A stretch of DNA of 64,000 nucleotides from Chrysemys picta bellii (Eukaryota; Chordata; Testudines; Emydidae), in NCBI RefSeq assembly GCF_011386835.1, contig NC_088800.1, forward strand, positions 83,082,981 through 83,146,980, read 5' to 3'. Within the stretch, counting starts at the first letter, position 1. Each line of letters opens with the position of its first letter. The notes under the pieces were generated by a model. That model searched no databases, was not told the origin of the DNA, and saw only the letters and a list, made by a program, of their open reading frames with translations. Position numbers and translations under genes: made by a program. Below, one piece after another: positions 54,624-64,000 of the stretch.

Positions 54624-54827
54624 CAGGGTTCCCAAACTTGGTTCCCAGGTTGTTCAGGGTAAGCCCGGCCCCGCCACTTCCCACAGCTCCCATTGTCCGG
54701 GAACGGCGAACCGCAGCCACGGGGGGCTGCGAGCGGCTGTACCGGCAGACGCTCAGGTAAACAAAGCATCTCGCAGCCCATCAGGGGCTTACCCTGACAA
54801 GCCGCGAACCAAGTTTGGGAACCCCTG
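54624..54827. mobile_element. hAT nonautonomous element, exact 8-bp duplication
   Basis: ctctaaca flanks both sides (54616-54623, 54828-54835). The ends cagggttcccaaacttggtt and, in reverse complement, caggggttcccaaacttggt match apart from one missing G. The interior is GC-rich. Confidence 0.92.
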
Positions 54828-54835
54828 CTCTAACA

Positions 54836-57035
54836 CGATGGCTGGGAATATCATACCCATGTTATTTTTGATGATGGCAGTTACATTTGGCCGATTTTCT
54901 ATAACAACAGCATTAGGGCTTTCTCAGAGAGGCCCTGTAGATAGAATGATTGATAGAAATGAAGCTAAACATTAAATCTTTGCTATTGACAAGTGACGCT
55001 CGGGTGGTTTGTTTTGCTTTGGTGAGCATCCCAAACCCCAGATCCTTATCCAGACTTACACTAACCTATCTGATTTGGAAATCAGGAAGGAAATCTCCTG
55101 ATTATGGAATCCCATGCTTTGTCCTGCGAATTCCGCTGATTCCTGATGATCTCTGAGTCGGAAATGCCACAAGAGCTTTCCTCCATTACCATGGGAGCAG
55201 TATTTTTGAAGGTCTGATTTTCAGAAAGGCTGAGCATTCACAACTCCAACTAAAGGCAGCGTGGGGGCATATGAGTCACCTCAGTACCTTTGAAAATCAG
55301 GCCCTGTATTCTGAGGACAGCCCAGCCAAGCTCAGGCGGATCATCTCTCAGTGGGTGCCCACGCATAGCAGCAGCTCTACATGAGGAGAAGTAAAAAACA
55401 GGACAAATTGCCTGCCCTGGAATCCATTTAGCCTTTGATGTTGCTAGTCCCTGCATGGGGTGCCGCAGGACGTTCTGCGGCGCTAGCACAAGTGGTGGCT
55501 ACATCCGTAAATTTGCAGTTAGCATTAAGCACTGCGGTAGGCACAGCCCGGTACTGCGCAGAAGTTGCTCTCAAACCTCTTCTGTGCCCTCTCCCCTAAC
55601 CACAAGTGACCAGGGTCTAAAAAGGGATGGGGCATGGATGGAGAAGGGGTATGTCTGCTCAGCCATGTTAACGAGGGACTTAGCTACACACTCTTCCCAA
55701 GTTCTGCTCCTAGACACGAATAACTTGGCAATTTATAACTCTGCACAAATAAAGGGATTAGGTTCCATGTCCGAATGGTTCCTTTTTACCTTATAGTTGT
55801 ATGTACAATACCACACTAGCACCAGGCAGGTTGTCTTCTTGATTGGAGGTTAATGCTCACATGTGCCACAAAACACATTCTAGCCCATACATTGTGCTGC
55901 GTGACATAATCCGATATCAGTTACTGCTTGTTTCCTCCTAATTGTCCCTTCCACTAGACTCCTTCAGCCACATTCACATTCCTCACCTCCTACATCAAAT
56001 GCATTGGGATCCATTTCCTCCAGCCATAGACACCGACCGGGGGGAAATTTGGCACTAATAACCTAGTGCAGTGATTTTTTTTTTCTTCCTTTAAAAAAGC
56101 AGAATAAAGCTGTTGATTTATTTAGAACCCACATCTTCCCAGGCTCACCAAACATCTGATGATATTATTTCAATTGCCTGGTTATTCATGGGCAATCTGC
56201 TTTTCCACTCACCCAAGCATCTTTCGTGTATGAAAAGATTGAAATGGTGGATGTTTATTTTATCTCTTTTCCCCAGTGCAGGAGTTTAATAATTTAGCAG
56301 CAGATTTGAAACTGCTCCATGCGGAGTAATTTGGTTTTAGGGGAAAAAAAAACAAGACTTTTTTTTTTTCTGTCCCAGATCCCCATATATGAGAGTATGG
56401 TTTGCTTGGATCATATTCACTCTCTGAAGAATTGGTTTTGCTATTAAAATCTTTATTTCACTACAGATTATTCTACCATTCCTTTGTCTTTCTGCTATTA
56501 GTCTGCTTTTGGAATGCAGCTGTCACGATGGCTCTGAGTATTCTGTTTTCTATTGGTTCCCAGAAATGCTTTATATCCCCCCAGAACAATCCAATAAAGG
56601 ATTTCAGGTGCTTTTTGCTCTGCCAAATGCAGCTCATCAAGAAATGTGCAGAAGAGAGAGACAGGAAGCAGAAGGCTTTTGGCACAAGGGTTATTTACCA
56701 ACGTTGTGTTTTGATTCCATTTTCATTTGTGCCTCCTCGATGTCCCATCAAACTTTTCCTTTCTAACTGGAGAGTCAACCGTAGACTGATCTTCAGATCA
56801 GAACTGGGCTGGGAAGGTAAATGCACACCAAGGGGTATATAGTCCCGGTGTACTTGCAGAAAGGGAGTGTAATGTATGCACCGGGGAGCAATTGGAAGTG
56901 AAGCACCGGGGAGCAATTGGAAGTGAGCCTAAGTGTAACTGAGAGACACATCCATCCGTTATGACTTAAGCGGAGTAACGCTGTTGATGAATTTGTCCTA
57001 GGAACTCTAGGGAGCTGATGTGACCTGTTCTCTGA
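54836..57035. other. No gene; unique block and small tandem repeat
   Basis: 56.06-56.40 kb is unique and AT-rich, with low-CpG runs such as 'gatgatattatttcaattgc'. The texture fits a conserved non-coding element, but this is untested. The 146-codon frame at 56402-56842 starts within this area and has a hydrophobic N-terminal third. It overlaps antisense frames and shows no domain. 56878-56926 is a 25-bp tandem duplication. Confidence 0.35.
56878..56926. repeat. 25-bp tandem duplication
   Basis: The unit containing ccggggagcaattggaagtg occurs twice with a period of 25 bp. Confidence 0.9.
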
Positions 57036-57305
57036 GGGGATGTCTGCACTGCAGTTACACATCTGCGGCTGACCCGGGCCAGCTGACTCGGGGTCATGAC
57101 ACTCAGACCGCGGAGCTGTTTAATTGGGGTGTGGACATTCCAACTACAACTGCAGTCCGAGCTTTGGGACCTTCCCAGTCCGCAGGGTCCTCCAGCCTGG
57201 AACTCTACTCTGCAATTAAACAGCCCTGCAGCCCGAGCCCCGTGAACCCGAAACACCTGACACGAGCCAGCCACAGGGTTTTAATTGCAGCTCAGACAAA
57301 CCAGG
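57036..57305. mobile_element. Foldback Harbinger-like MITE
   Basis: The left end ggggatgtctgcactgcagt and the right end gggttttaattgcagctcag are worn inverted termini. Self-complementarity extends inward: cggctgacccgggccagctg ... ctgtttaattg is mirrored by caattaaacagc ... gacacgagccagccacaggg. The whole element of about 270 bp can fold on itself. No clear 3-bp duplication. Confidence 0.7.
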
Positions 57306-58169
57306 AGAAAGAATAAGCTACTTTGCCATGGGCTCCCCTTTAAGGCAACTGCAAAGTTCCCAGCAGGATCAGAATCAGGCCCACTTAGACACATCATGCC
57401 ACCTTCTGCATCACTTCTGAATGACACCCTGACTGTCCCTCGCACCTGACTTCGCCCTGTCTTCTTGTTAAACCAGTTACTCAGTTTCAGCAATGGGAGA
57501 TGGCAAGTGTGAATTCCAGCTCCTCCCTGCTAGTCGCTTGGCCCACTGGGGGAAACACGCTCATTTGTCTTGCCGTATGGAGCTGCTGTCTAGGGACAAT
57601 AACACCTTTTGGCCTTGGCAAATGCGCAGATGACATTGTTAAATGTTTCGGATGAACGTGGAGAAAAAAGGCAAGACTGCGAGAAGAATGGCGGACATGT
57701 TGTGATCGGAGCATCTTAACGACAGCTGAAGACCGATCAATCCAGGTGATCCAAGTGATATGTGCAGGGCACACACACCGCCAGCCTGGCCCCCAGATGG
57801 AAAGCTCCATGAAGGGGTCCCGTCCGCTCTAGTGCCTGGCCACCAGATGGCAAGAGGTACAGGGCGGTGCTCACCCGCTCCCTCCCATCCTATACACACG
57901 TACACCCCTGCTTCAATTCACTCCCAGACCTCAGTCTAAACCCTCTTTCGTACTGAAACCAAACAAACTGGGCCACCAATTCTCATCCCACTCCGTTTAA
58001 ATATGTAACCAATGGGATCCCAGAGATATGCTCTTCCCAGTGAAATAGTGAGTGGGCTCGTTTTATTTATATCCCTTGGCCCCATTAGCCCCATCTTGGA
58101 TCTGACAGAAGGTTCAGGGTTCTCTAGAAATCTATGTCAGTGAAATGTGCAACCTGCAGGGAAATACAG
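57306..58169. other. No gene seen
   Basis: No repeat or domain found. Frames of 88-107 residues on the minus strand overlap each other. Confidence 0.4.
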
Positions 58170-58177
58170 TGTATTAA

Positions 58178-58400
58178 AAAAAGAAGAACAGGAGGACTTG
58201 TGGCACCTTAGAGACTAACAAATTTATTAGAGCATAAGCTTTCGTGGACTACAGCCCACTTCTTCGGATGCATCCGAAGAAGTGGGCTGTAGTCCACGAA
58301 AGCTTATGCTCTAATAAATTTGTTAGTCTCTAAGGTGCCACAAGTCCTCCTGTTCTTCTTTTTGCGGATACAGACTAACACGGCTACTACTCTGAAACCT
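58178..58400 (+). mobile_element. Perfectly palindromic Penelope-like copy
   Basis: 58178-58270 and 58271-58363 are exact reverse complements, 93 bp each, with no spacer. The plus arm continues to the long 3' end (actactctgaaacct). The minus arm stops at the short-form end. tgtattaaaaaaa occurs on both sides (58170-58182, 58401-58413), a 13-bp duplication apart from A-run ambiguity. The identity of the arms suggests a young insertion or an assembly artefact. Confidence 0.9.
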
Positions 58401-58413
58401 TGTATTAAAAAAA

Positions 58414-58672
58414 AACCTCTTGGTTAAAAAGGAAAGAAAAGAAAAAGGACGGTTGCAGCACCGAGGTGCTTTGGAAAGTCCCACTCCCACTAGGTGTCTA
58501 TCTGCACCTTTACGTGCCTAAATACCTTTAAAAAGATGTCCCTGAGTCACTCCTCTGCCACACAGAGGTGCAGTGAGGATGAATGCAATGAAAATCGTGA
58601 GGAGGTCAGACACTATGGTTAGGGGAGCCAGTGAAATATACAACAGATTGGAAAGAGGGATAGTACAGTGTG
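58414..58672. other. No gene seen
   Basis: A short purine-rich run (aaaggaaagaaaagaaaaa), then unique sequence. Confidence 0.45.
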
Positions 58673-58930
58673 ACGGGATCTATCAGGCCTTCTCTGCCCC
58701 CTGCTAGAGGTGTCAGCACCCCAACACCCCTGCTCAAGGAAAGCCCACTCAGTCCAGGCTACCAACAAGACTTAGTCCTCCAGAGGCCTAGAAGGGCCAG
58801 GAAGAGACATTGACCAATCAGGAGCCAGCAGGCTAGTTAAGAAGGCTTGCCTGCTTCTTCTCCACAGGAGTGTGGGGTGAGACTCGAATGGAGGATGAGC
58901 TCCTCAGTGCTAGTCCAGAATCCCAAGGCC
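58673..58930 (+). repeat. Possible LTR-like start
   Basis: It opens tgtgacgggatct, like the solo LTR at 28408 (tgtgacgggttgg), and has a 'gaccaatcaggagccagca' CCAAT-like block with 'agttaagaaggc' downstream. No matching TG...CA right end or duplication was found. Confidence 0.35.
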
Positions 58931-61175
58931 TTGCCCTCAAGTGCTGCAGGTGAGTGCTTGCCTTTAATGTTTGTTGTTCATTGACAGGTGCAGACAACCA
59001 AATTCTGAGTATATCATTATTTAACTGTTTAAAGACTGATACCAAACGTATGGCACCAGCTATTGTGCTCAGAACAGGCCTCAGCAGCTTGTGGGTTAAG
59101 GCAGGGAGCGCCTGCGCATCACGCTTGGCCCAGAAGGGGGTGGTACTGAGTAGCCCCCCCCCCCCCCCCCCCACCTGTGACAACTGGAGATCTTGTTTGA
59201 GAAAGGAAAGCAGTACTGGAGTTGTTGACTCTTGTTATATTATCAGGAGTCTCACCGTATTTGATGTTTTTCTTAAAGCCTCAGATCCTGGAGTCATGGG
59301 ATTAGGCAAGAATTTCATTTTTCAATTTTAAAAAAGGGAAGTTTCTGGCCCTTCTTGTGGCAGATAAATTTGAAACTGTGACACCAGAAGGCAAAGAAAG
59401 GAACTCAGAAATGCATTTTTTTAATTCTCATTTTTAAGACAGTCTTATGTTTTTGGTGACCTGACGTGATTTTTCAACATTTGGAGTTGGCAGTACGCAC
59501 AGTGTGTGACACGGTAACTAAGTGACAGTATGAACAATGGGCCAGATTTTGATCTGGGTTATATGCATGTCGATCTGGGGTATTTCCATAGATGTCAATG
59601 GAATTTCTCAGAATTAACAGAGATCAGAATCTGGTCCCATATACATTACGGAGCCCTCACTGTTTCCCTTTGGTAAAGCTGTTTATCTTAATTCAATTTA
59701 ACACCATCAATTTGGGCTTGAATAGGGACTGGGTGTGGCTGGCTCACTACAAAAGCAATTTTCCCTCTCTTGGTATTGACACCTCCTCATCAATTATTGG
59801 GAGTGGACCACATCCACCCTGACTGAATTGGCCTTCAACATTGCTTCTCCACTTGTAAAGTAACTCCCTTCTCTTCAGGGGCCTGATTCCGAGCCCACAG
59901 AGCTTATTATTTATTATTTGTGCTTGGTGCTGTACAACCAGAGAACAAAAAGACACAGGCCCTCAATGGAAACACTCCCATTGACCTCAACACACTTTGG
60001 ATCAGGTCCTAAATAATTGAAAAGAAAATCTAAAAATGGCCCCAAAGCAAAACAAACCAAAGCTCTAGAACAATTCCGATCCAGAGTCAAATGTTGCAGT
60101 CCTCAGCCATTGTTACAAAACAAAAATACCCCTGAAGGCCAAAACATGGTGCACTTTGCCCCAGGTCTGAGTTCACTGGCTCTTCCCCACGTGACTTTTC
60201 TCGGCTCTACCCAGCTCCATATCTTCACAATTGACTTGGCTGCTATCCTCTCTGATGTTCACGTCTTTCTGGTACTGCAAAGCGCTTCACTTCGCTTTGC
60301 TTTTTCTTAGCATGAACCGGACTCCACCTCCCCAGACTAGCCATACTTCCATGCGTCGCTCAAATTATCCTGATGGGAAAAACAGGATTAAATAAATAAC
60401 AAGTTCTGTAACTACTGACTCATAAGCAGTATCACTTTTAGCAAAGCTGTTTCACATTCTGACCAAATGGAAATTCTTCCGTACAGGAGGGGAGCTTTTT
60501 TTGTGTTTGGTTCCCCCCTCCCCAATTAGCTTTTTTTTTAAATAGTTCTTACGGGTTCCCCACCCCCAATCACTTTTAATGTGGTAGTCACGTAATAATA
60601 TGAAGCAAAGGATACTGTTCTGGTAATTCTCGAACAGCCTTGTCAAAACACTCTCCAGATGTGTTCCTGCTTTTGCTGCGGGAGAAATGTATTGCACGGG
60701 TTGTTGTTTTTTGTTTTGTTTCGTATTTCTTAAAGTCACTTTCTCATTCCCCTAGCCCTCGATTCTAAATGAAGTGAGGTAGAGTGTCATTTGGGGGCAA
60801 AGGGATGAAAAACAGGACACGCCAATCCATCCAGCCACCTAACGCAGGAGGATTCGGAAGAGTTCTTTCCAGGAAAAAAAAAATAAAAACCAGGGTTAGG
60901 AATCGGCAGCAGAAATGTGAACCTCTTTCCATGAAAGCTTGGCTAATCTAAGTAAAAAACCACATGAATCAATTCAAGCTAGATCCAGACTGCTGTTCTA
61001 TATACACACACATACATTCAGCATTTGCTGTTTTATAACATTTTGGCTGCCGCTGCTTTGTTCGCTCCTTGCCGTCCTTCGGAGACTGTAGTGGGATCTC
61101 ATCTGCTCTGCTCTCACTGCTGTGGATTGTTTCAAGTGTTTTGATTTGATAATACACCTACTTTAGCACCCTCTG
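58931..61175. other. No gene; C19 run and a reverse repeat
   Basis: 59154-59172 is a run of 19 C. 59903-59960 is a reverse fragment of the unit at 5621. Frames of up to 125 residues (58954-59331) cross the C run and have no domain. Confidence 0.4.
59154..59172. repeat. Homopolymer C19
   Basis: Nineteen consecutive C. Length may be unreliable in sequencing. Confidence 0.95.
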
Positions 61176-61404
61176 TGTTTTCAAAGCGCTGCACAAGCAT
61201 TAGCTAGTAATCCTCATGATAACCCAACGAGGTAGGTATCTGAGTATCATTAACCTCATCTTCCAGGCCAGGAGGAAGCTGAAACAGAGCTGTTATACGC
61301 TTTGCCCAAGCCACACAGCAAGTGGATGGCAGAGATGGGATTAATGCTAAGGAGCTGCTGGCTCCCGGCCCAGGGATCAGTCCACTAGGCCATCCTGCCT
61401 CTTG
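61176..61404 (-). repeat. SINE, near full length, reverse
   Basis: 'tttcaaagcgctgcacaagc', 'caacgaggtaggtatctgag', 'ctttgcccaagccacacagc' and 'tcagtccactaggccatcc' (A-box side) are in the order of a reversed turtle Pol III SINE. This is the best-preserved reverse copy. Confidence 0.75.
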
Positions 61405-62389
61405 CGAAGGAACAGTCGGTGGACAATGTATGGAAAGCATACACGGTAATGAGTTGCCCAATGTCGACTTCCTGCTAACTGGATGGAATTGGACCAGCTC
61501 AATTGTATGTCATGGGTCCTGTACTGCAAACAGGCATAGGAGATTCTCATTAGCTCAGCTGGTTATGGGTGTGTACTTTTGAGGTAGAAGGTTTTATCCT
61601 GGTTTTCCATGTGCAGTGTTGAGCGGCCCCGGTGTACAGCCTGGAGACAGCAGTGGAGACCTAAGTAATGATGAGGCAAGATGGATCACCTGCAGGGAAC
61701 GAACCTGGGACATGAGGGTTTTATAAAAGCATGAGATGCTACTGCTTGAATTAAAGGAGCAGGTCTGTTAACTCACAGGTGGGAGCAGTTTTATATACCA
61801 GTCTGTATGTGGTCTAGCCCGTAGCGGGGGAGAACAAGCCACGTAATAGATTTATACACTCACCCAAGATGGGGACAAGCTTGTCCCCAATGTCCGCGGT
61901 CCATAGCAGTTCAAATGTACGTAGGGGCCACCACTTTGCAAAACACTTTGCTACAATGGATGCAGTCCCAGCCGGTACACAATCTATTTTCATAGCACCG
62001 GATTAAAAATAACTAAACCCAGTGAACTGAGGGTTGGCTGAACAGGTCCAGGGGCAAAGTTAACCTCGCTGAACCTTTACTCATGATTTCTAGATTTGAT
62101 CACGGGCTGAGCCTCTGCTAAGCTCAGAACCCTTCAGGGAAGTTTCTTTCACATTCAGATTCTAGCCGGGACCAGTGGTGGAAGTGCTGGAACCCAACAG
62201 CAAAGGCTGTTCTGATGGCACTTCTGCCTGGGACTGGAAGAGGAAATGCTTAGCAGAGGGCTTGATTAGGCCATTGGCAAGCAGCTACTTCTGCTTTTCT
62301 GCTAATGTTCATTTGTTATTTCAGCCCCACTGACCCCGCCCCACCCCATTTGTGTGGTTAGTTCATTTGTTGTATATCTTGTCTGACAT
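61405..62389. other. No gene seen
   Basis: No supported feature. Confidence 0.4.
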
Positions 62390-62505
62390 GTAGGTTGTGA
62401 GCTCTCTGGGGCAGAGGTTGCCTTCTTTGGGGTTTCACTGTATAGTCCTTATTGCAATGGGACCCTGACCTTTGCTTGGGGTTCTTAGGTGCTATCATAA
62501 TACTC
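62390..62505 (+). repeat. Dispersed amniote repeat
   Basis: 'gtgagctctctggggcagag', 'caatgggaccctgacctttg' and 'gtgctatcataatactcag' match the unit at 5621. Confidence 0.6.
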
Positions 62506-62608
62506 AGAAGTGCTGCATCTCTTATGAGTGAGCCAGGCTCCTAAGGCTGATTCCTGAATCTTTGGCTCCACATCCAATCTGGTGGTGGGCTGCCTGAAAT
62601 GGAGGTTA

Positions 62609-62850
62609 GCACTATGTCTCCACTGCAGCAAAAGACCCCATGGCAGCGAGTCTCAGAGCCTGGGTCACCTGGCTTGCGCTACCGGGCTACAAATAGCGGT
62701 GTAGATATTCGGGCTTAGGCGGAGTCCAGGCTCTGAAACCCATCTACGCTGCTATTTTTAACCTTGTAGCGCGAGCCCGAGTCAGTTTTTGACCCAGGCT
62801 CTGAAACTTGCCGTTGTGGGTCTTTTTTGCAGTGTAGACGTAAACTCCAG
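62609..62850. mobile_element. Harbinger-like MITE with internal symmetry
   Basis: tctccactgcagcaaaagac near the left end pairs with gtcttttttgcagtgtagac near the right end. TTA precedes the left end (62606-62608). A similar triplet on the right is not clear. The interior repeats gagcctgggtc / gacccaggctc in inverted order. Confidence 0.7.
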
Positions 62851-64000
62851 TAGATGCCCCAGGTCTATCAAATGGACGGGGGGATGGAGCTCAGTAAAGT
62901 GAAGTGCTGTCCCTCATCAGAAGAGGAGACAATCCTGGAAACAAAGTGGCATGAAATGCTCCTTCCCTCCTCCCTGAAGGGGCTGAAAATGCTATTTCTA
63001 GAGTACTCTTTGCCTCAAGGGATTGAGTTCAAATTTCCACGGCGACCACGCACCGTTGGCTTGTGCTGCGGCCCCAGGATAGCGGATAAGATCTGCTTTA
63101 AGCAATAATGAAGGGAATTCAGCAGGAAACTGTCTCGCAAGTCTTCTATCCTCTCCTGGCCTGACAGACACACTGTTTCTCCTTACCTGCTAAGCTATGG
63201 CATGGCTCCTTGGGCCGCTCAAGGCGAAGGCAGTTGCCAAAGACTCCGAGTTCAAAGGCTCGTGCCTCCTCTTGACAGCATGTGAGTAAGCAGGGCTGGT
63301 GACTACGTTATCCATATGTGTACACGCCCCAGTTTGTTAGCACGTAATGGCCCCATTATTGGGGACATCATGGAGCTACTTTGCCCAAGGGGATGTAGCC
63401 TCCAAAGGCACAATCTTCTCCTAGCATGCAGGGCAATGGACGTACCTAGCTGACATCTTCCCTTTGAATGAATGGACCCCATGAGGTGCGGGGAGATCCT
63501 TATTCCCCGCCTCCTGCTTGTCCCTCCTTGCCTCCTTTGGGATCATTAGTAACCCCAGGGACTGCAATCATGTCTGGCCTTTATATGTGAATTACATGGG
63601 GGGGGAGGGGAGAAGCAGTTCCTTGCATTCGGTTGCTCCTGCTAGGACCAGAGACAGTCTGGCCCTATGCATACGTGTGTGTGTGTGTGTGTGTGCTTGA
63701 CAACAGCTGGAGATGGAGTTCACTTATTAGCTTGATTTTTCTAATGCAGAAAAGGATCGGTGGCATTTCCTTCTCCGCGTTAGCAGGAACATTGTTCCCA
63801 GGCCTGTTTGCAACCCAGCATGAGCCTTCAATATTTTTTTTTTTGTGCAAGGCACTAGTGTGACGTGCTAGGAAACCCTGAGCTTGTTCCAACACGTGCC
63901 CTCTGCTGAGCAGTCTTGCTCCATTTGGAAATGCTTCCCTGGGCCTGAAGACGATGGTCCCTAGAGGGTGCAACTCTTTGCAGGCCAACCTTCAAATCCA
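62851..64000. other. No gene; short GT repeat at 63675
   Basis: 63675-63695 is a (GT)10 tract. Open frames of 60-107 residues cross or neighbour it and show no domain. Confidence 0.4.

Noticed and set aside
56402..56842. 146-codon frame with a hydrophobic N-terminal part
   Set aside because: No domain, overlapping frames on both strands, and no splice or promoter context. Chance length in 64 kb.

Overview
This window is vertebrate nuclear DNA, most likely from a turtle. The sequence signs are CR1 LINE 3' ends with octamer tails, a tRNA-derived SINE whose tail is the CR1 3' end (the arrangement described for the tortoise Pol III SINE), many short hAT and PIF/Harbinger-type MITEs, and repeated 3' ends of a Penelope-like retroelement (PLE). 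A crocodilian is the main alternative. No protein-coding exon, rRNA gene or true tRNA gene could be supported. Nearly all open frames are short chance frames or lie inside repeats. The window reads as intergenic or intronic DNA.

Layout. 1-10.2 kb: PLE copies (611, 7591, 9268, 9995), a CR1 tail, a CpG-rich MITE at 1300, a hAT MITE nested in another DNA element at 6347, and a hAT at 8787. 10.2-20 kb: a hAT at 11696, a reverse PLE at 13464, a 532-bp PIF/Harbinger-like element at 16825, a CR1 at 17750, and a PLE with an inverted 5' part at 19194 that still encodes the C-terminal region of its protein. 20-30 kb: a MITE at 20857, a SINE split by a hAT (21197-21712), more SINEs, and a solo LTR (28408-29600) with a 5-bp target duplication. 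30-36 kb: a PLE inside a MITE, a decayed non-CR1 LINE reverse transcriptase, a hAT, a CR1 inserted in an older CR1, a palindromic MITE, and a CR1 piece with the FADD catalytic motif. 36-50 kb: mostly unique sequence with a hAT that holds a SINE, a (GT)27 microsatellite and two TAA/TTA-flanked MITEs. 50-64 kb: a hAT MITE, a PLE, two hATs with perfect 8-bp duplications, a foldback MITE, a perfect 186-bp palindromic PLE copy, and a MITE at 62609.

The most interesting signal is the PLE group. At 19194-19681 the repeat is tied to a protein by an open frame ending just upstream of it. Five other copies have 12-14 bp target duplications. Several copies are palindromes with 3' ends pointing outward. 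Two sequence-diverged families (called A and B here) share one layout near the 3' end: a CTGANGA-like box, a hairpin, GAAA, and a very short second hairpin. This resembles a hammerhead ribozyme core, which is known from Penelope-like elements. Activity is inference only.
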